DNA of 15,967 bases from JBBQTQ01 sp038213135 (GTDB taxonomy: Bacteria; Actinomycetota; Thermoleophilia; Gaiellales; Gaiellaceae). The position numbers and the translations under genes are program-made. How positions within the stretch are numbered: position 1 is the first letter of the stretch; every line of letters begins with the position of its first letter. Shown here piece after piece: positions 1 through 6,348 of this stretch. The stretch lies in contig JBBQTQ010000065.1 of the NCBI GenBank assembly GCA_038213135.1, positions 1 to 15,967 of the forward strand, written 5' to 3'. The notes under the pieces were generated by a model, which worked only from the letters and a program-made list of their open reading frames with translations, did not search any database and was not told the DNA's origin.

Positions 1-923
1 GGTCCCCGCGCGAGCGCGATCCAGATCGCGATCAGGACGGCCGCCTGCAGGACCGTGGAGATCGTGGCCAGCGCATCGGCGCCACCGCCGGCGAGGTTCT
101 GCGAGCCGTGCCCGGAGCGCATCGTGATCGAGAGCCCGAACGCCTGGTGGAGGACGAGCAGGATCGAGGCGCCGAGGCTCTCCAGCTGCAACGGCCGCGA
201 GGTCTGCCGCACGACGGAGTCCCAGACGCCGCCCGGCGAGAGGATCACGAACGGCAGGAAGCACGCGGCGGCGACAGCGGCGAAGGAGATCAGCGCGGCG
301 CGCGCCCCGCGCTGCCCGCGCCGCCGCCACGTGTAGGCGAGCGTGAGCGGCAACAGAACGGCCGGATAAATCTTGGCGGCGAAGGCAAAGCCGAGGACGC
401 CGTGGCCGAGGCGGTCCCGCTCGGCGACGAGCGCGGCGATCGCGGCGATCGTCAGCAGGGCGGGCCAGAGGTCGAAGCGGGAGAGGACGACCGAGCCGAC
501 CGCCAACGGCGCGAGCGCGGCGAGCCCGATCCCTCCCGCAAGCCGCGCGGGACTCGCTCCCATCCGGGCGAGCGTGAAGCCGACGAGCCCGACCGCGAGC
601 CCGCCGAAGAGCGCCATCAGCCCCTCGAACGCGCGCCGGTAGCCCTCGAAGTCGTTCGCCGACGCGTAGAGCGAGGGCAGCAGGAAGACCGGAAGCGCGG
701 CCGGCGGGTACTCGACGCCGAAGTCTCGGTAGGGCACCTGTCCGGCCGCCATGGCGTCGCCGTAGCGCTCGTACACGGGCGTGTCGACGATCTGGTCGCG
801 GTTGTAGAAGCCGTAGTGGAGCGCGCCCCACGCGGCGAAGAAGAGCGCGACCCCGAGCGCGCAGACGACCGCCGCGCGGACAGGGTCAGCCGGCGGTGAC
901 CAGCTCTCCGGTCGGGCGCTCAT
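1..923 (-). CDS. GT87-type (DUF2029-like) polyprenol-dependent membrane glycosyltransferase, 3' end missing
   Basis: I translated 307 residues from the ATG at 923 to the left edge with no stop, so the C-terminus lies outside the window. The protein is a multi-pass membrane protein with a first membrane helix at about residues 17-36. An extracytoplasmic loop carries IVDTPVYERYG (Asp47), then GQVPYRDF (61-68) and EYPPAALPVF (71-80). Later come RFDLWPALL (149-157), FAAKIYP (181-187) and RPLQLESLGAS (243-253). This order is typical of actinobacterial GT87/DUF2029 enzymes, which move a sugar from a lipid-phosphate carrier outside the membrane; Asp47 is the likely catalytic base of the GT-C fold. 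The start overlaps the upstream gene by 38 bp and no other ATG/GTG/TTG lies close upstream in frame. The acceptor and sugar are unknown. Confidence 0.82.
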   Translation of the reverse strand, partial: MSARPESWSPPADPVRAAVVCALGVALFFAAWGALHYGFYNRDQIVDTPVYERYGDAMAAGQVPYRDFGVEYPPAALPVFLLPSLYASANDFEGYRRAFEGLMALFGGLAVGLVGFTLARMGASPARLAGGIGLAALAPLAVGSVVLSRFDLWPALLTIAAIAALVAERDRLGHGVLGFAFAAKIYPAVLLPLTLAYTWRRRGQRGARAALISFAAVAAACFLPFVILSPGGVWDSVVRQTSRPLQLESLGASILLVLHQAFGLSITMRSGHGSQNLAGGGADALATISTVLQAAVLIAIWIALARG

Positions 924-2682
924 GCGGCACCATCGCAGGCTCCTCGACGGTCGCGGCGGCGGGCGCGAGCACCGCGAAGGCGACGAAGGGGAAGAACCAG
1001 GGCAGGTAGAGGTAGAACCAGTGCGTCAGGACGAGCTCGAAGCCGATCAGGAGCGCGGCAGTCAGGGCGGCGAGCTGAAGCGGCGTCTTCGTCCGGGGCC
1101 GGAAGGCGACGACGATCGCTCCGACCACGAGCAGGCCCTCGAAGACGTACTGGAGCCGGTGAAGGTCGGGCAGGCCCGCGTGGTACTGCCGCCAGTCCCA
1201 GATCGAGAACGGTGACTCGCGCCCGATCTGCCAGCTGATGCCGCGGTCGACGAAGACCCTGATTGCGTGCCAGAGGTTCGGCTCGAGGAAGAGCACCCAG
1301 AAGGCGGCAACGGTCGACACCGCGAAGGCGACGACGTACTTCAGCTTCGGCCGCCAGGGCCGGCCCGCATTCGGATAGGTCGCCCAGAGCGGCGCGACGA
1401 GCAGTGCCGAGAACTTCGTCCAGCCCGCAAGCGCCGAGAACGCGCCGCGACCGACGGGCGAGCTCGCCAGCCAGAAGCCCCAGATCAGGAAGCACGGCTG
1501 GATCGCGTCGTTCGTGTTCGAGCTCGAGACGTACTGCGTGAACGGATACGCGGCCCAGGCGAAGGCGAGCGTCGCCGCGAGCCGGTTGCCGCCGAAGCGC
1601 CGCCCGACGAGCACGAGCCCGAGCACGCAGAGCAGGTCGAACATGATCGACGTGAACCGCGCGGCGTCGAGGGTGTCGCCCTTCCCGGTCCAGCCGAGCG
1701 CCCAGTAGCCAGGTAGGTACGCCTCGTAGGACGCTGGCCCGTAGGTGTCACCGCGCTCGTCGGCCGCTTCGCAGCGACCGTTCGCCTGGATCCGGTAGGC
1801 AAGATTGCCGTCGCGGTCTGCGGGAGCGCACGGCTTCAGGGAGTCCTGGATGGGCATGTGTCCGTAGGGCATCTGGCCGCTGGCGATCCGCTGCGCGCCG
1901 ATCACCCCGGAGTAGCCGACGTCGATCACGTTCGAGTCGCGGACATTCAGCCCGACCCGGAAGCCGACCAGGAAGACCGTCGCTGCCGCGAGCAGCCAGA
2001 CCGGCCAGACCGGCGGCGAGGCTCGGTTCGTCCGCCCGGTGATCCCGGTCCAGATCGACCGACCGAGCAGATAGAGCAGCGGCGGGTAGACGAGCGGCAC
2101 GCTCATGAAGATCCGGCCGCGGTTGAAGTAGTAGAGGGAGACCGAGAAGGAAAGGAGCACGAGCAGGTCGAGGTTGCGCAGGCTCCAGGGGCGGCGCAGG
2201 TCGGCCAGCCCGACGGCGAAGGCAAGACAGAACGCGAGCCAGACCGGCCAGCTGTTGATCTGGCGGCCGCCGAAGGCGCCGGGCGACCCGCGTGCCATCG
2301 ACCAGGCGACCTGGGGGCCCGTCCAGGCCTCGCTGACGTGCCCCGTCAGGTCGTCGAGACGTCCCATCGCAATCTCGCCGGCCGGGCCAGACCAGACCTT
2401 CACCGACCAGTCGCGGTAGGTGTTGTCGAAGGTCGCGTCGGTGACGAGGCTCTTGCGCGGGTAACGGCTGACCCAGTCGTCGACCTTCGGGGTCGCGAGG
2501 AAGAGCTTCGTCGCCTCGGCTTTCGTCAGACGCGGCGCCTCCTGGACCGGGACGAACGGCGTCTGGACGATGCGGCCCTTCTCGTCGTAGACCGGACGCG
2601 AGGGCTGCGTCGTGGCGGCGGTTGCCGAGCCGGCGAGCAGCAGGCCGGCGGCGAGCGCGGCTGCGGCCGTGCGCGCAAGCAT
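886..2682 (-). CDS. GT-C-like multi-pass membrane protein with N-terminal PepSY-like extracytoplasmic segment
   Basis: 598 residues. Residues 1-23 look like a signal peptide (Ala/Leu-rich core, AGSATA end). Residues 24-140 are soluble: RLTKAEATKLFL, DWSVKVWSG and RLDDLTGHVSEAWTG (109-122) read like a PepSY-type fold, where a strand pair ends in an Asp-x-x-(T)G-x-V turn. From about 146 there are around a dozen membrane helices. After the helix at 227-243 comes a loop with DSNVIDVGYSGVIGAQ (249-264), GQMPYG (269-274) and YGPASYEAYLPGYWALG (314-330). These echo the Asp...Tyr...G-x-x-PY...YxP pattern of GT87/GT39 proteins and of the gene just downstream, so a second lipid-linked sugar transferase is likely, though the catalytic residue is not certain. 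The start is an ATG 18 bp after the GtrA stop with a weak AGG; the end overlaps the next gene. Confidence 0.75.
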   Translation of the reverse strand: MLARTAAAALAAGLLLAGSATAATTQPSRPVYDEKGRIVQTPFVPVQEAPRLTKAEATKLFLATPKVDDWVSRYPRKSLVTDATFDNTYRDWSVKVWSGPAGEIAMGRLDDLTGHVSEAWTGPQVAWSMARGSPGAFGGRQINSWPVWLAFCLAFAVGLADLRRPWSLRNLDLLVLLSFSVSLYYFNRGRIFMSVPLVYPPLLYLLGRSIWTGITGRTNRASPPVWPVWLLAAATVFLVGFRVGLNVRDSNVIDVGYSGVIGAQRIASGQMPYGHMPIQDSLKPCAPADRDGNLAYRIQANGRCEAADERGDTYGPASYEAYLPGYWALGWTGKGDTLDAARFTSIMFDLLCVLGLVLVGRRFGGNRLAATLAFAWAAYPFTQYVSSSNTNDAIQPCFLIWGFWLASSPVGRGAFSALAGWTKFSALLVAPLWATYPNAGRPWRPKLKYVVAFAVSTVAAFWVLFLEPNLWHAIRVFVDRGISWQIGRESPFSIWDWRQYHAGLPDLHRLQYVFEGLLVVGAIVVAFRPRTKTPLQLAALTAALLIGFELVLTHWFYLYLPWFFPFVAFAVLAPAAATVEEPAMVPHERPTGELVTAG

Positions 2683-2700
2683 CGACCTAGCCTAGCCCTG

Positions 2701-3150
2701 CTAGCGGAGCCGAAACGACCAGAGCTTGTTGCCGAGGAAGTTCACGGGGGTGACGAGGATGATCGCGATCGCCTGGGCGAGCACCTTCCCCAGGCCGCCC
2801 GCGACGAGGAGATGCAGGACGCCGAGGTTCGCCCCGAGCGCGAGCAGCGAGACGACCACGAAGCGGAGGCCCTGGTAGTAGACGTGGCCGCGATGGTGGC
2901 GGAACGTCCAGAGGCGGTTCCACGCGTAGTTGTTGGCGATCGCGACGGCCGTCGAGCACAGCGCTGCGGGGAGGTAGTGGATGCCCGCCCCTCGCAGCAG
3001 CGCGATGTAGACGCCGAGGTTGACCGCGTAGCCCGTGGCGCCGACGGCGCAGAACTTCAGGAGCTCGATCCAGTTCTCCGAGCGCCGCAGGGCGCGCCCG
3101 GCTCGGGAGCCCTTCACCGCCGTCGGCGTCAGCGCGCGGGCTCGCTCCAT
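2701..3150 (-). CDS. GtrA-family four-helix membrane protein
   Basis: 149 residues from the ATG at 3150, 19 bp after the stop of the upstream phosphodiesterase gene. Four hydrophobic helices lie at about 33-52, 59-77, 96-118 and 124-140. Helices two and four end in the paired family motifs NNYAWNRLWTFR (73-84) and NFLGNKLWSFR (137-147). GtrA-like proteins are thought to help flip or deliver polyprenyl-phosphate-linked sugars across the membrane for modification of O-antigen, teichoic acid or arabinogalactan-type polymers. Its place directly before two GT-C-like transferases fits that role. The reading frame stays open upstream into the phosphodiesterase gene, but the sequence there is a shadow of that gene and the family similarity begins only near residue 28. 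Confidence 0.9.
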   Translation of the reverse strand: MERARALTPTAVKGSRAGRALRRSENWIELLKFCAVGATGYAVNLGVYIALLRGAGIHYLPAALCSTAVAIANNYAWNRLWTFRHHRGHVYYQGLRFVVVSLLALGANLGVLHLLVAGGLGKVLAQAIAIILVTPVNFLGNKLWSFRLR

Positions 3151-3169
3151 CCCCGGCGAGGGTAGCTGC

Positions 3170-4477
3170 TCAGAGTCCGAAGTAGCGCTTGACCAGCCCG
3201 GCGACGCCGGTGATCGAGTCCGGCGGCTCGTCGGCGCCGACGCTGAGCATCGGCACCTCCGAATCTCCGACTGAGAGCGACCCGTGGCTGCCGCCGCCCA
3301 CGTGGTGGCGCCCGCCGAGGTCGACGAACTCGTAGCCGGGCGCGGCGGAGACGAGCACCTCGCCGGCGTTCGGGTTGAGGAGCGCGGCGAGCGCGCGCTC
3401 TCTTCCCTGCGGGTAGCGATCGAGGAGCGCGGCGTCCTCCTCGCCTGCTCTGCGTGCCACGAGCGCGCCCTCGTCGAGGAAGACCGCGACCTCGACCTCG
3501 GGACGGCCGTCGAGCCTGGCAGCGAGCTGACGCGTGGTCTCGCGGCAGCGCTCGAGCCGGTAGACCATCCCGGCCCGGTTCGACGCGGCCACCGCGACCT
3601 CACCGCGGCCCCCGCGTCGCAGCAGGGGCAGGTCGGCGAAGGCCTCCTCGAGGCGCGCGGCCTCGGTCACTTCCGTCTGGCCATGGTCGGAGCAGAGGAT
3701 GACCGCGTAGCGGCTCAGGAACTCGTCCACGCCACCCGCGGCAGCGAGCAGGCTCGCGATCGCCTCGTCGGCGCGCTCGAGGGCGGCCCCGGCGCCCTCG
3801 GGTCCGGTCGCGTGCGACGCGTAGTCGTAGTCGGTGAGGTAGTAGAAGAGGAAGTCGAAGCCGTCGCGGGTGACGAGCCAGCGCCCGACCGCCGCGGCGT
3901 ACTCGTCGATCGTGCCAGCGGCGCGGTTGCGGACGGAGAATGGGGCGCCCGTCTCGTCGGACTCGAACAGGTTGTAGAAGAAGAACTTCTTCGGGCCGTG
4001 GGCAGAACGCGCGAGGCCCGGAACCGTCGGCCGGTGGCGTGTCCGGCCGCGGTAGCAGGTCACGTTGACGGCCGCAGGAACGAGGCCGGCATCGTCGAGC
4101 GACTCGTAGATCGTCAGCACCTCGCGCGAGAGGTGGCTCTCGTTCAGCTCGAAGATCGTGTCGAGGATCGAGCGGCGAGTGCCCGCCGCCATGATCGCCC
4201 CGAACGAGGAGCCGTACTCGATCAGGCGCCGCTGCTCGCGGTGGTACCAGACGAGGTGCGGGATCAGGTGCACGTCCGGGAAGGAGCCGGTGGCGAGCGA
4301 GGACATGCAGACCGGCGTCAGCGAGGGGAAGACCGAGACCGCGCGCCTGTAGCTGCCTTGCGCGAAGAGCTGCGCGATCGCCGGTGTCGCACCGCTCTCG
4401 ACCGCACGCTCGACGACCGCCGGCGTCAGCCCGTCGATCACGATCAGGACGAGCTTCTTAGCCGGCGCGCGAATCAC
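3170..4477 (-). CDS. Type I phosphodiesterase / nucleotide pyrophosphatase (alkaline phosphatase fold)
   Basis: 435 residues from a GTG start. All metal sites of the phosphodiesterase/nucleotide-pyrophosphatase branch of the alkaline-phosphatase superfamily can be seen: VIDG (Asp15), the nucleophile region FPSLTP (Thr54), TDYDYASH (Asp218 and His222), SDHGQ (Asp264, His265) and GGGSHGS (His398). These coordinate two zinc-type metals, and Thr54 should take up the phosphoryl group. The substrate cannot be read from sequence; the family cleaves phosphodiesters, nucleotide sugars or phosphonates. No signal peptide is visible, so the enzyme is probably cytoplasmic, unlike many relatives. A GGAG lies only 3 nt before the GTG. 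It heads the four-gene membrane-glycan cassette and is divergent from the thioredoxin-like gene. Confidence 0.88.
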   Translation of the reverse strand: MIRAPAKKLVLIVIDGLTPAVVERAVESGATPAIAQLFAQGSYRRAVSVFPSLTPVCMSSLATGSFPDVHLIPHLVWYHREQRRLIEYGSSFGAIMAAGTRRSILDTIFELNESHLSREVLTIYESLDDAGLVPAAVNVTCYRGRTRHRPTVPGLARSAHGPKKFFFYNLFESDETGAPFSVRNRAAGTIDEYAAAVGRWLVTRDGFDFLFYYLTDYDYASHATGPEGAGAALERADEAIASLLAAAGGVDEFLSRYAVILCSDHGQTEVTEAARLEEAFADLPLLRRGGRGEVAVAASNRAGMVYRLERCRETTRQLAARLDGRPEVEVAVFLDEGALVARRAGEEDAALLDRYPQGRERALAALLNPNAGEVLVSAAPGYEFVDLGGRHHVGGGSHGSLSVGDSEVPMLSVGADEPPDSITGVAGLVKRYFGL

Positions 4478-4527
4478 TCACTCCAGGGAGTCTAAAGTCG
4501 CGAAAACCGGGAATACGCGTTCCGAAC
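4478..4527. promoter_or_regulatory. Divergent intergenic region between phosphodiesterase and thioredoxin-like genes
   Basis: These 50 bp are the only space between two divergent genes and so should hold both promoters, or the promoters overlap coding sequence. Visible elements are a 12-bp palindrome ACTCCAGGGAGT (4480-4491) that contains the GGAG of the minus-strand gene, weak -10-like hexamers (TAAAGT at 4493-4498 on plus, TAGACT on minus) without a matching -35, and GAATACGCGTTC (4511-4522), a one-mismatch version of the actinobacterial/Bacillus LexA box pattern GAAC-N4-GTTC. None is strong on its own; the region is reported because of its position. Confidence 0.35.
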
Positions 4528-4860
4528 TTGGCACGGAATTTCGATCTCGGGGTGGTGGATACGCGGGCGCTGCTCGTCTTCTTCTGGTCCGAGCGCTCCG
4601 GCCCGGCCCGCAGGATGGAGAGTCCACTTGCGCACCTGGAGCGCAAGGAGCGGTTGCGTCTGCGGGTCAGCAGGATCGACATCGACGCGGCGCCCGAGCT
4701 CGCAGCCCGCTTCGGCGTCAGTTCGGCGCCGACGATGCTCTTCATCCGCAACCGCCGGATCGTGGCACGGCACGAGGGCCGGGCGAGCATGCCGCAGATC
4801 GAGCGGTTGCTCGAGACGCATCTCTGGCCCGCACGGGACGCGGGCCTGACGTTGTCTTAG
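4528..4860 (+). CDS. Thioredoxin-fold protein lacking both active-site cysteines
   Basis: 110 residues from a TTG; GTG codons at 4552 and 4555 are alternative starts. The chain follows thioredoxin closely: strand LLVFFW (15-20), the active-site turn, helix RRMESPLAHLE, strand LRLRVSRIDID, ELAARFGVSSAPTMLFI with the cis-proline (APT, 67-69), NRRIVARHEGRAS, and the final helix. At the active site the usual W-C-G-P-C-R/K reads R-S-G-P-A-R (24-29), so the two redox cysteines are Ser and Ala, and the whole protein contains no cysteine. It cannot do thiol-disulfide exchange; a binding, chaperone-like or structural role is possible. It is short, has no signal peptide, and is cytoplasmic by sequence. 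It is the only plus-strand gene here and converges on the E2 gene with 7 bp between stops. Confidence 0.82.
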   Translation: MARNFDLGVVDTRALLVFFWSERSGPARRMESPLAHLERKERLRLRVSRIDIDAAPELAARFGVSSAPTMLFIRNRRIVARHEGRASMPQIERLLETHLWPARDAGLTLS

Positions 4861-4867
4861 TCGCCAG

Positions 4868-5950
4868 CTACCGGCTTTCGAGGCTCGCGATCACGGCGAG
4901 GCCGAAGGCGGCCGCGCGCGCACCGTCGACCACCCGGTGGTCGAATGTAAGCGCGAGGTTGCCGATGGGACGGACGACGACCTCGCCGTTCCGCACGACC
5001 GGCCGCGACGCGATCCGGCCGATGCCCAGGATCGCCACTTCGGGGAAGTTCACGATCGGCGTCTGGAGCAGGCCGCCGAGCTTGCCGGCGCTCGACACGG
5101 TGAAGGTCGAGCCACGGAGATCCTCCGGCTTGAGCGTGCCGGCTCGCGCGCCCTCGGCGAGTCGGCTCACCTCGGCGGCGAGCTCGTCCTCGCTGGCCGT
5201 GTCGCAGCTGCGCACGACCGGGACGACGAGTCCCTGCTCCGTCTGGACGGCGACCCCGAGGTCGTAGCGGTCGAGGTAGACGATCTCGTCGCCCTCGAGC
5301 CGGGCGTTCAGCTCCGGGAAGTCCTTCAGCGCCGCGGCGCACGCCTTCAGCACCCGCGGAACGAGCCGGTCGAGCGGCACCGACTCGAAGTCGCACTCCT
5401 CGACCCAGGTCACGGGCGGCACCTCGCGGTGGGCTCGGGCCATGTGCTCCGCGATCACGCGGCGGACGCCGCGCAGCTTCTCGCGCCGTCCTTCGGAGCC
5501 ATGTACCGGGGCTTGGCCCCCCGAAGCGGCTGCACGGCGCACGTCCTCTACGGTCACCCGGCCATCAGGCCCCGTGCCCGCGAGCGCATCGAGCTCCAAT
5601 CCCAGTTCCTGAGCCATTTTTCGGATGAGCGGGGTTGCCCGTGCTCGACCTTGTCCCCCGGGGACCGGTCCAGGGGCTTGACCCCTGTTGGGGGCCGTTT
5701 GAGCCACGTCACCGTCCGCACCGATCACGACCAGAACCGTCCCCACCGGTACGACCTCGCCTTCGGCGACGAGGATGCGCGCGACCTTGCCCGCGGCCGG
5801 CGAGGGGATCTCGACCGTCGTTTTGTCGGTCTGCACCTCGACGAGCGGATCGTCCTCGGCGATCTCCTGGCCCTCGGTCACGAGCCAGCGAGCGACCTCG
5901 CCCTCAGTCAGGCCCTCGCCGAGGTCGGGCAGCTTGAACTCGTAGGCCAC
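4868..5950 (-). CDS. Dihydrolipoamide acyltransferase (E2) of a 2-oxo acid dehydrogenase complex
   Basis: 360 residues from GTG. Domains in order: one lipoyl domain (1-77) with the lipoylation site TDKTTVE (Lys43); a first linker (78-104); the E1/E3-binding domain (about 105-140, ATPLIRKMAQELGLELDAL ... GPDGRVTVEDV); a second linker (141-157); and the catalytic domain (158-360) ending in the active-site FDHRVVDGA (His338, Asp342). E2 takes the acyl group from E1 onto lipoate and passes it to CoA in the cytoplasm. The single lipoyl domain and short length match branched-chain-type or simple bacterial E2 proteins. Both linkers contain a hairpin-forming DNA repeat (separate entries). It is last in the operon, two small genes away from E1alpha/E1beta, 11 bp after the HIRAN gene stop. 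E3 is not in the window. Confidence 0.93.
   Translation of the reverse strand: MAYEFKLPDLGEGLTEGEVARWLVTEGQEIAEDDPLVEVQTDKTTVEIPSPAAGKVARILVAEGEVVPVGTVLVVIGADGDVAQTAPNRGQAPGPVPGGQGRARATPLIRKMAQELGLELDALAGTGPDGRVTVEDVRRAAASGGQAPVHGSEGRREKLRGVRRVIAEHMARAHREVPPVTWVEECDFESVPLDRLVPRVLKACAAALKDFPELNARLEGDEIVYLDRYDLGVAVQTEQGLVVPVVRSCDTASEDELAAEVSRLAEGARAGTLKPEDLRGSTFTVSSAGKLGGLLQTPIVNFPEVAILGIGRIASRPVVRNGEVVVRPIGNLALTFDHRVVDGARAAAFGLAVIASLESR
5491..5526 (-). repeat. Hairpin-forming repeat copy 1 in the second E2 linker
   Basis: Within the E2 gene, at residues about 142-154 (GGQAPVHG). The minus strand has GGGGCCAAGCCCC (5508-5520), a four-G/four-C stem around CCAAG, inside an outer inverted repeat CTTCGG (5491-5496) / CCGAAG (5521-5526). 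The core matches the copy in the first linker in sequence and reading frame (GGGG-Y-CAAG-CCCC, coding GQAP). It lies outside any folded domain. Confidence 0.5.
5654..5687 (-). repeat. Hairpin-forming repeat copy 2 in the first E2 linker
   Basis: Within the E2 gene, at residues about 88-99 (NRGQAPGPVPGG). It is a cluster of palindromes: CCCCGGGG (5656-5663), the perfect GGACCGGTCC (5662-5671) and a 6-bp stem CAGGGG-cttga-CCCCTG (5671-5687). The last contains the core GGGGTCAAGCCCC on the minus strand, shared with copy 1. Confidence 0.5.
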
Positions 5951-5961
5951 GGCGGCGCAGC

Positions 5962-6348
5962 CTACCGAGGCGTCCCCACCCAGGCGCCGGCCGGGACGAC
6001 CAGTACGCGCATCGCGCCCTCGGCGCGCCAGAGCGAGACGGCCTGCTCGTCGCCGCGGAGCTCCGGCGCAGTCCCTGCCGGCACGTATCCCGCCCGGAGC
6101 GTCCGCTCCTCGTTCCAGATCGCCACCGCGTTCGGGTCGTGCTCGTTGTCGGGCTCCCGCACGAGCGTCAAGCGACGACCCGGCTCGAACGACGCATCCG
6201 CAGCGGCCTCCAGCCGGTAGGAGATCCCGGCGACTGGCACGACCCGGATCCGCTCGTCCTCCCAGCGAACGAGCTCGCCCGTCACCGCATCCCGGAGCCG
6301 GTAGCCGCGGTCGGCCCGCTCGAGCCAGAGCCGCAGCCGCTCGCTCAC
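5962..6348 (-). CDS. Small stand-alone HIRAN-domain protein
   Basis: 128 residues from the GTG at 6348, chosen because it overlaps the amidase stop as GTGA and because the sequence upstream in this frame is an Arg/Pro-rich shadow of the amidase gene. Residues 1-35 form a basic/aromatic lead-in (LRLWLERADRGYRLRD ... RWEDERIRVV). The HIRAN core follows: PVAGISYR (38-45), FEPGRRLTLVREPDNEHDPNAVAIW (54-78, where EPDNEHDPNAV is the family signature), then RAGYVPAGTAPEL (85-97). In HLTF/Rad5 this domain grips free DNA 3' ends, but many bacterial HIRAN proteins are tiny and have no known role. No helicase or nuclease is fused or adjacent. It lies in the dehydrogenase operon between the amidase and E2. 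Confidence 0.85.
   Translation of the reverse strand: MSERLRLWLERADRGYRLRDAVTGELVRWEDERIRVVPVAGISYRLEAAADASFEPGRRLTLVREPDNEHDPNAVAIWNEERTLRAGYVPAGTAPELRGDEQAVSLWRAEGAMRVLVVPAGAWVGTPR

Noticed and set aside
1858..3165. Plus-strand open frame of 435 codons opposite the GT-C-like and GtrA genes
   Set aside because: Arg/Asp/Glu-rich translation with no motif, antisense to membrane proteins with recognisable features.
4480..4491. Palindrome ACTCCAGGGAGT before the phosphodiesterase start
   Set aside because: Short arms with a 2-nt centre, and partly explained by the ribosome binding GGAG. Kept only as a note in the intergenic entry.
4511..4522. LexA-box-like GAATACGCGTTC in the divergent intergenic region
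   Set aside because: One mismatch in eight defined bases. By simple probability about six such sites are expected in 16 kb, so it carries little weight alone.
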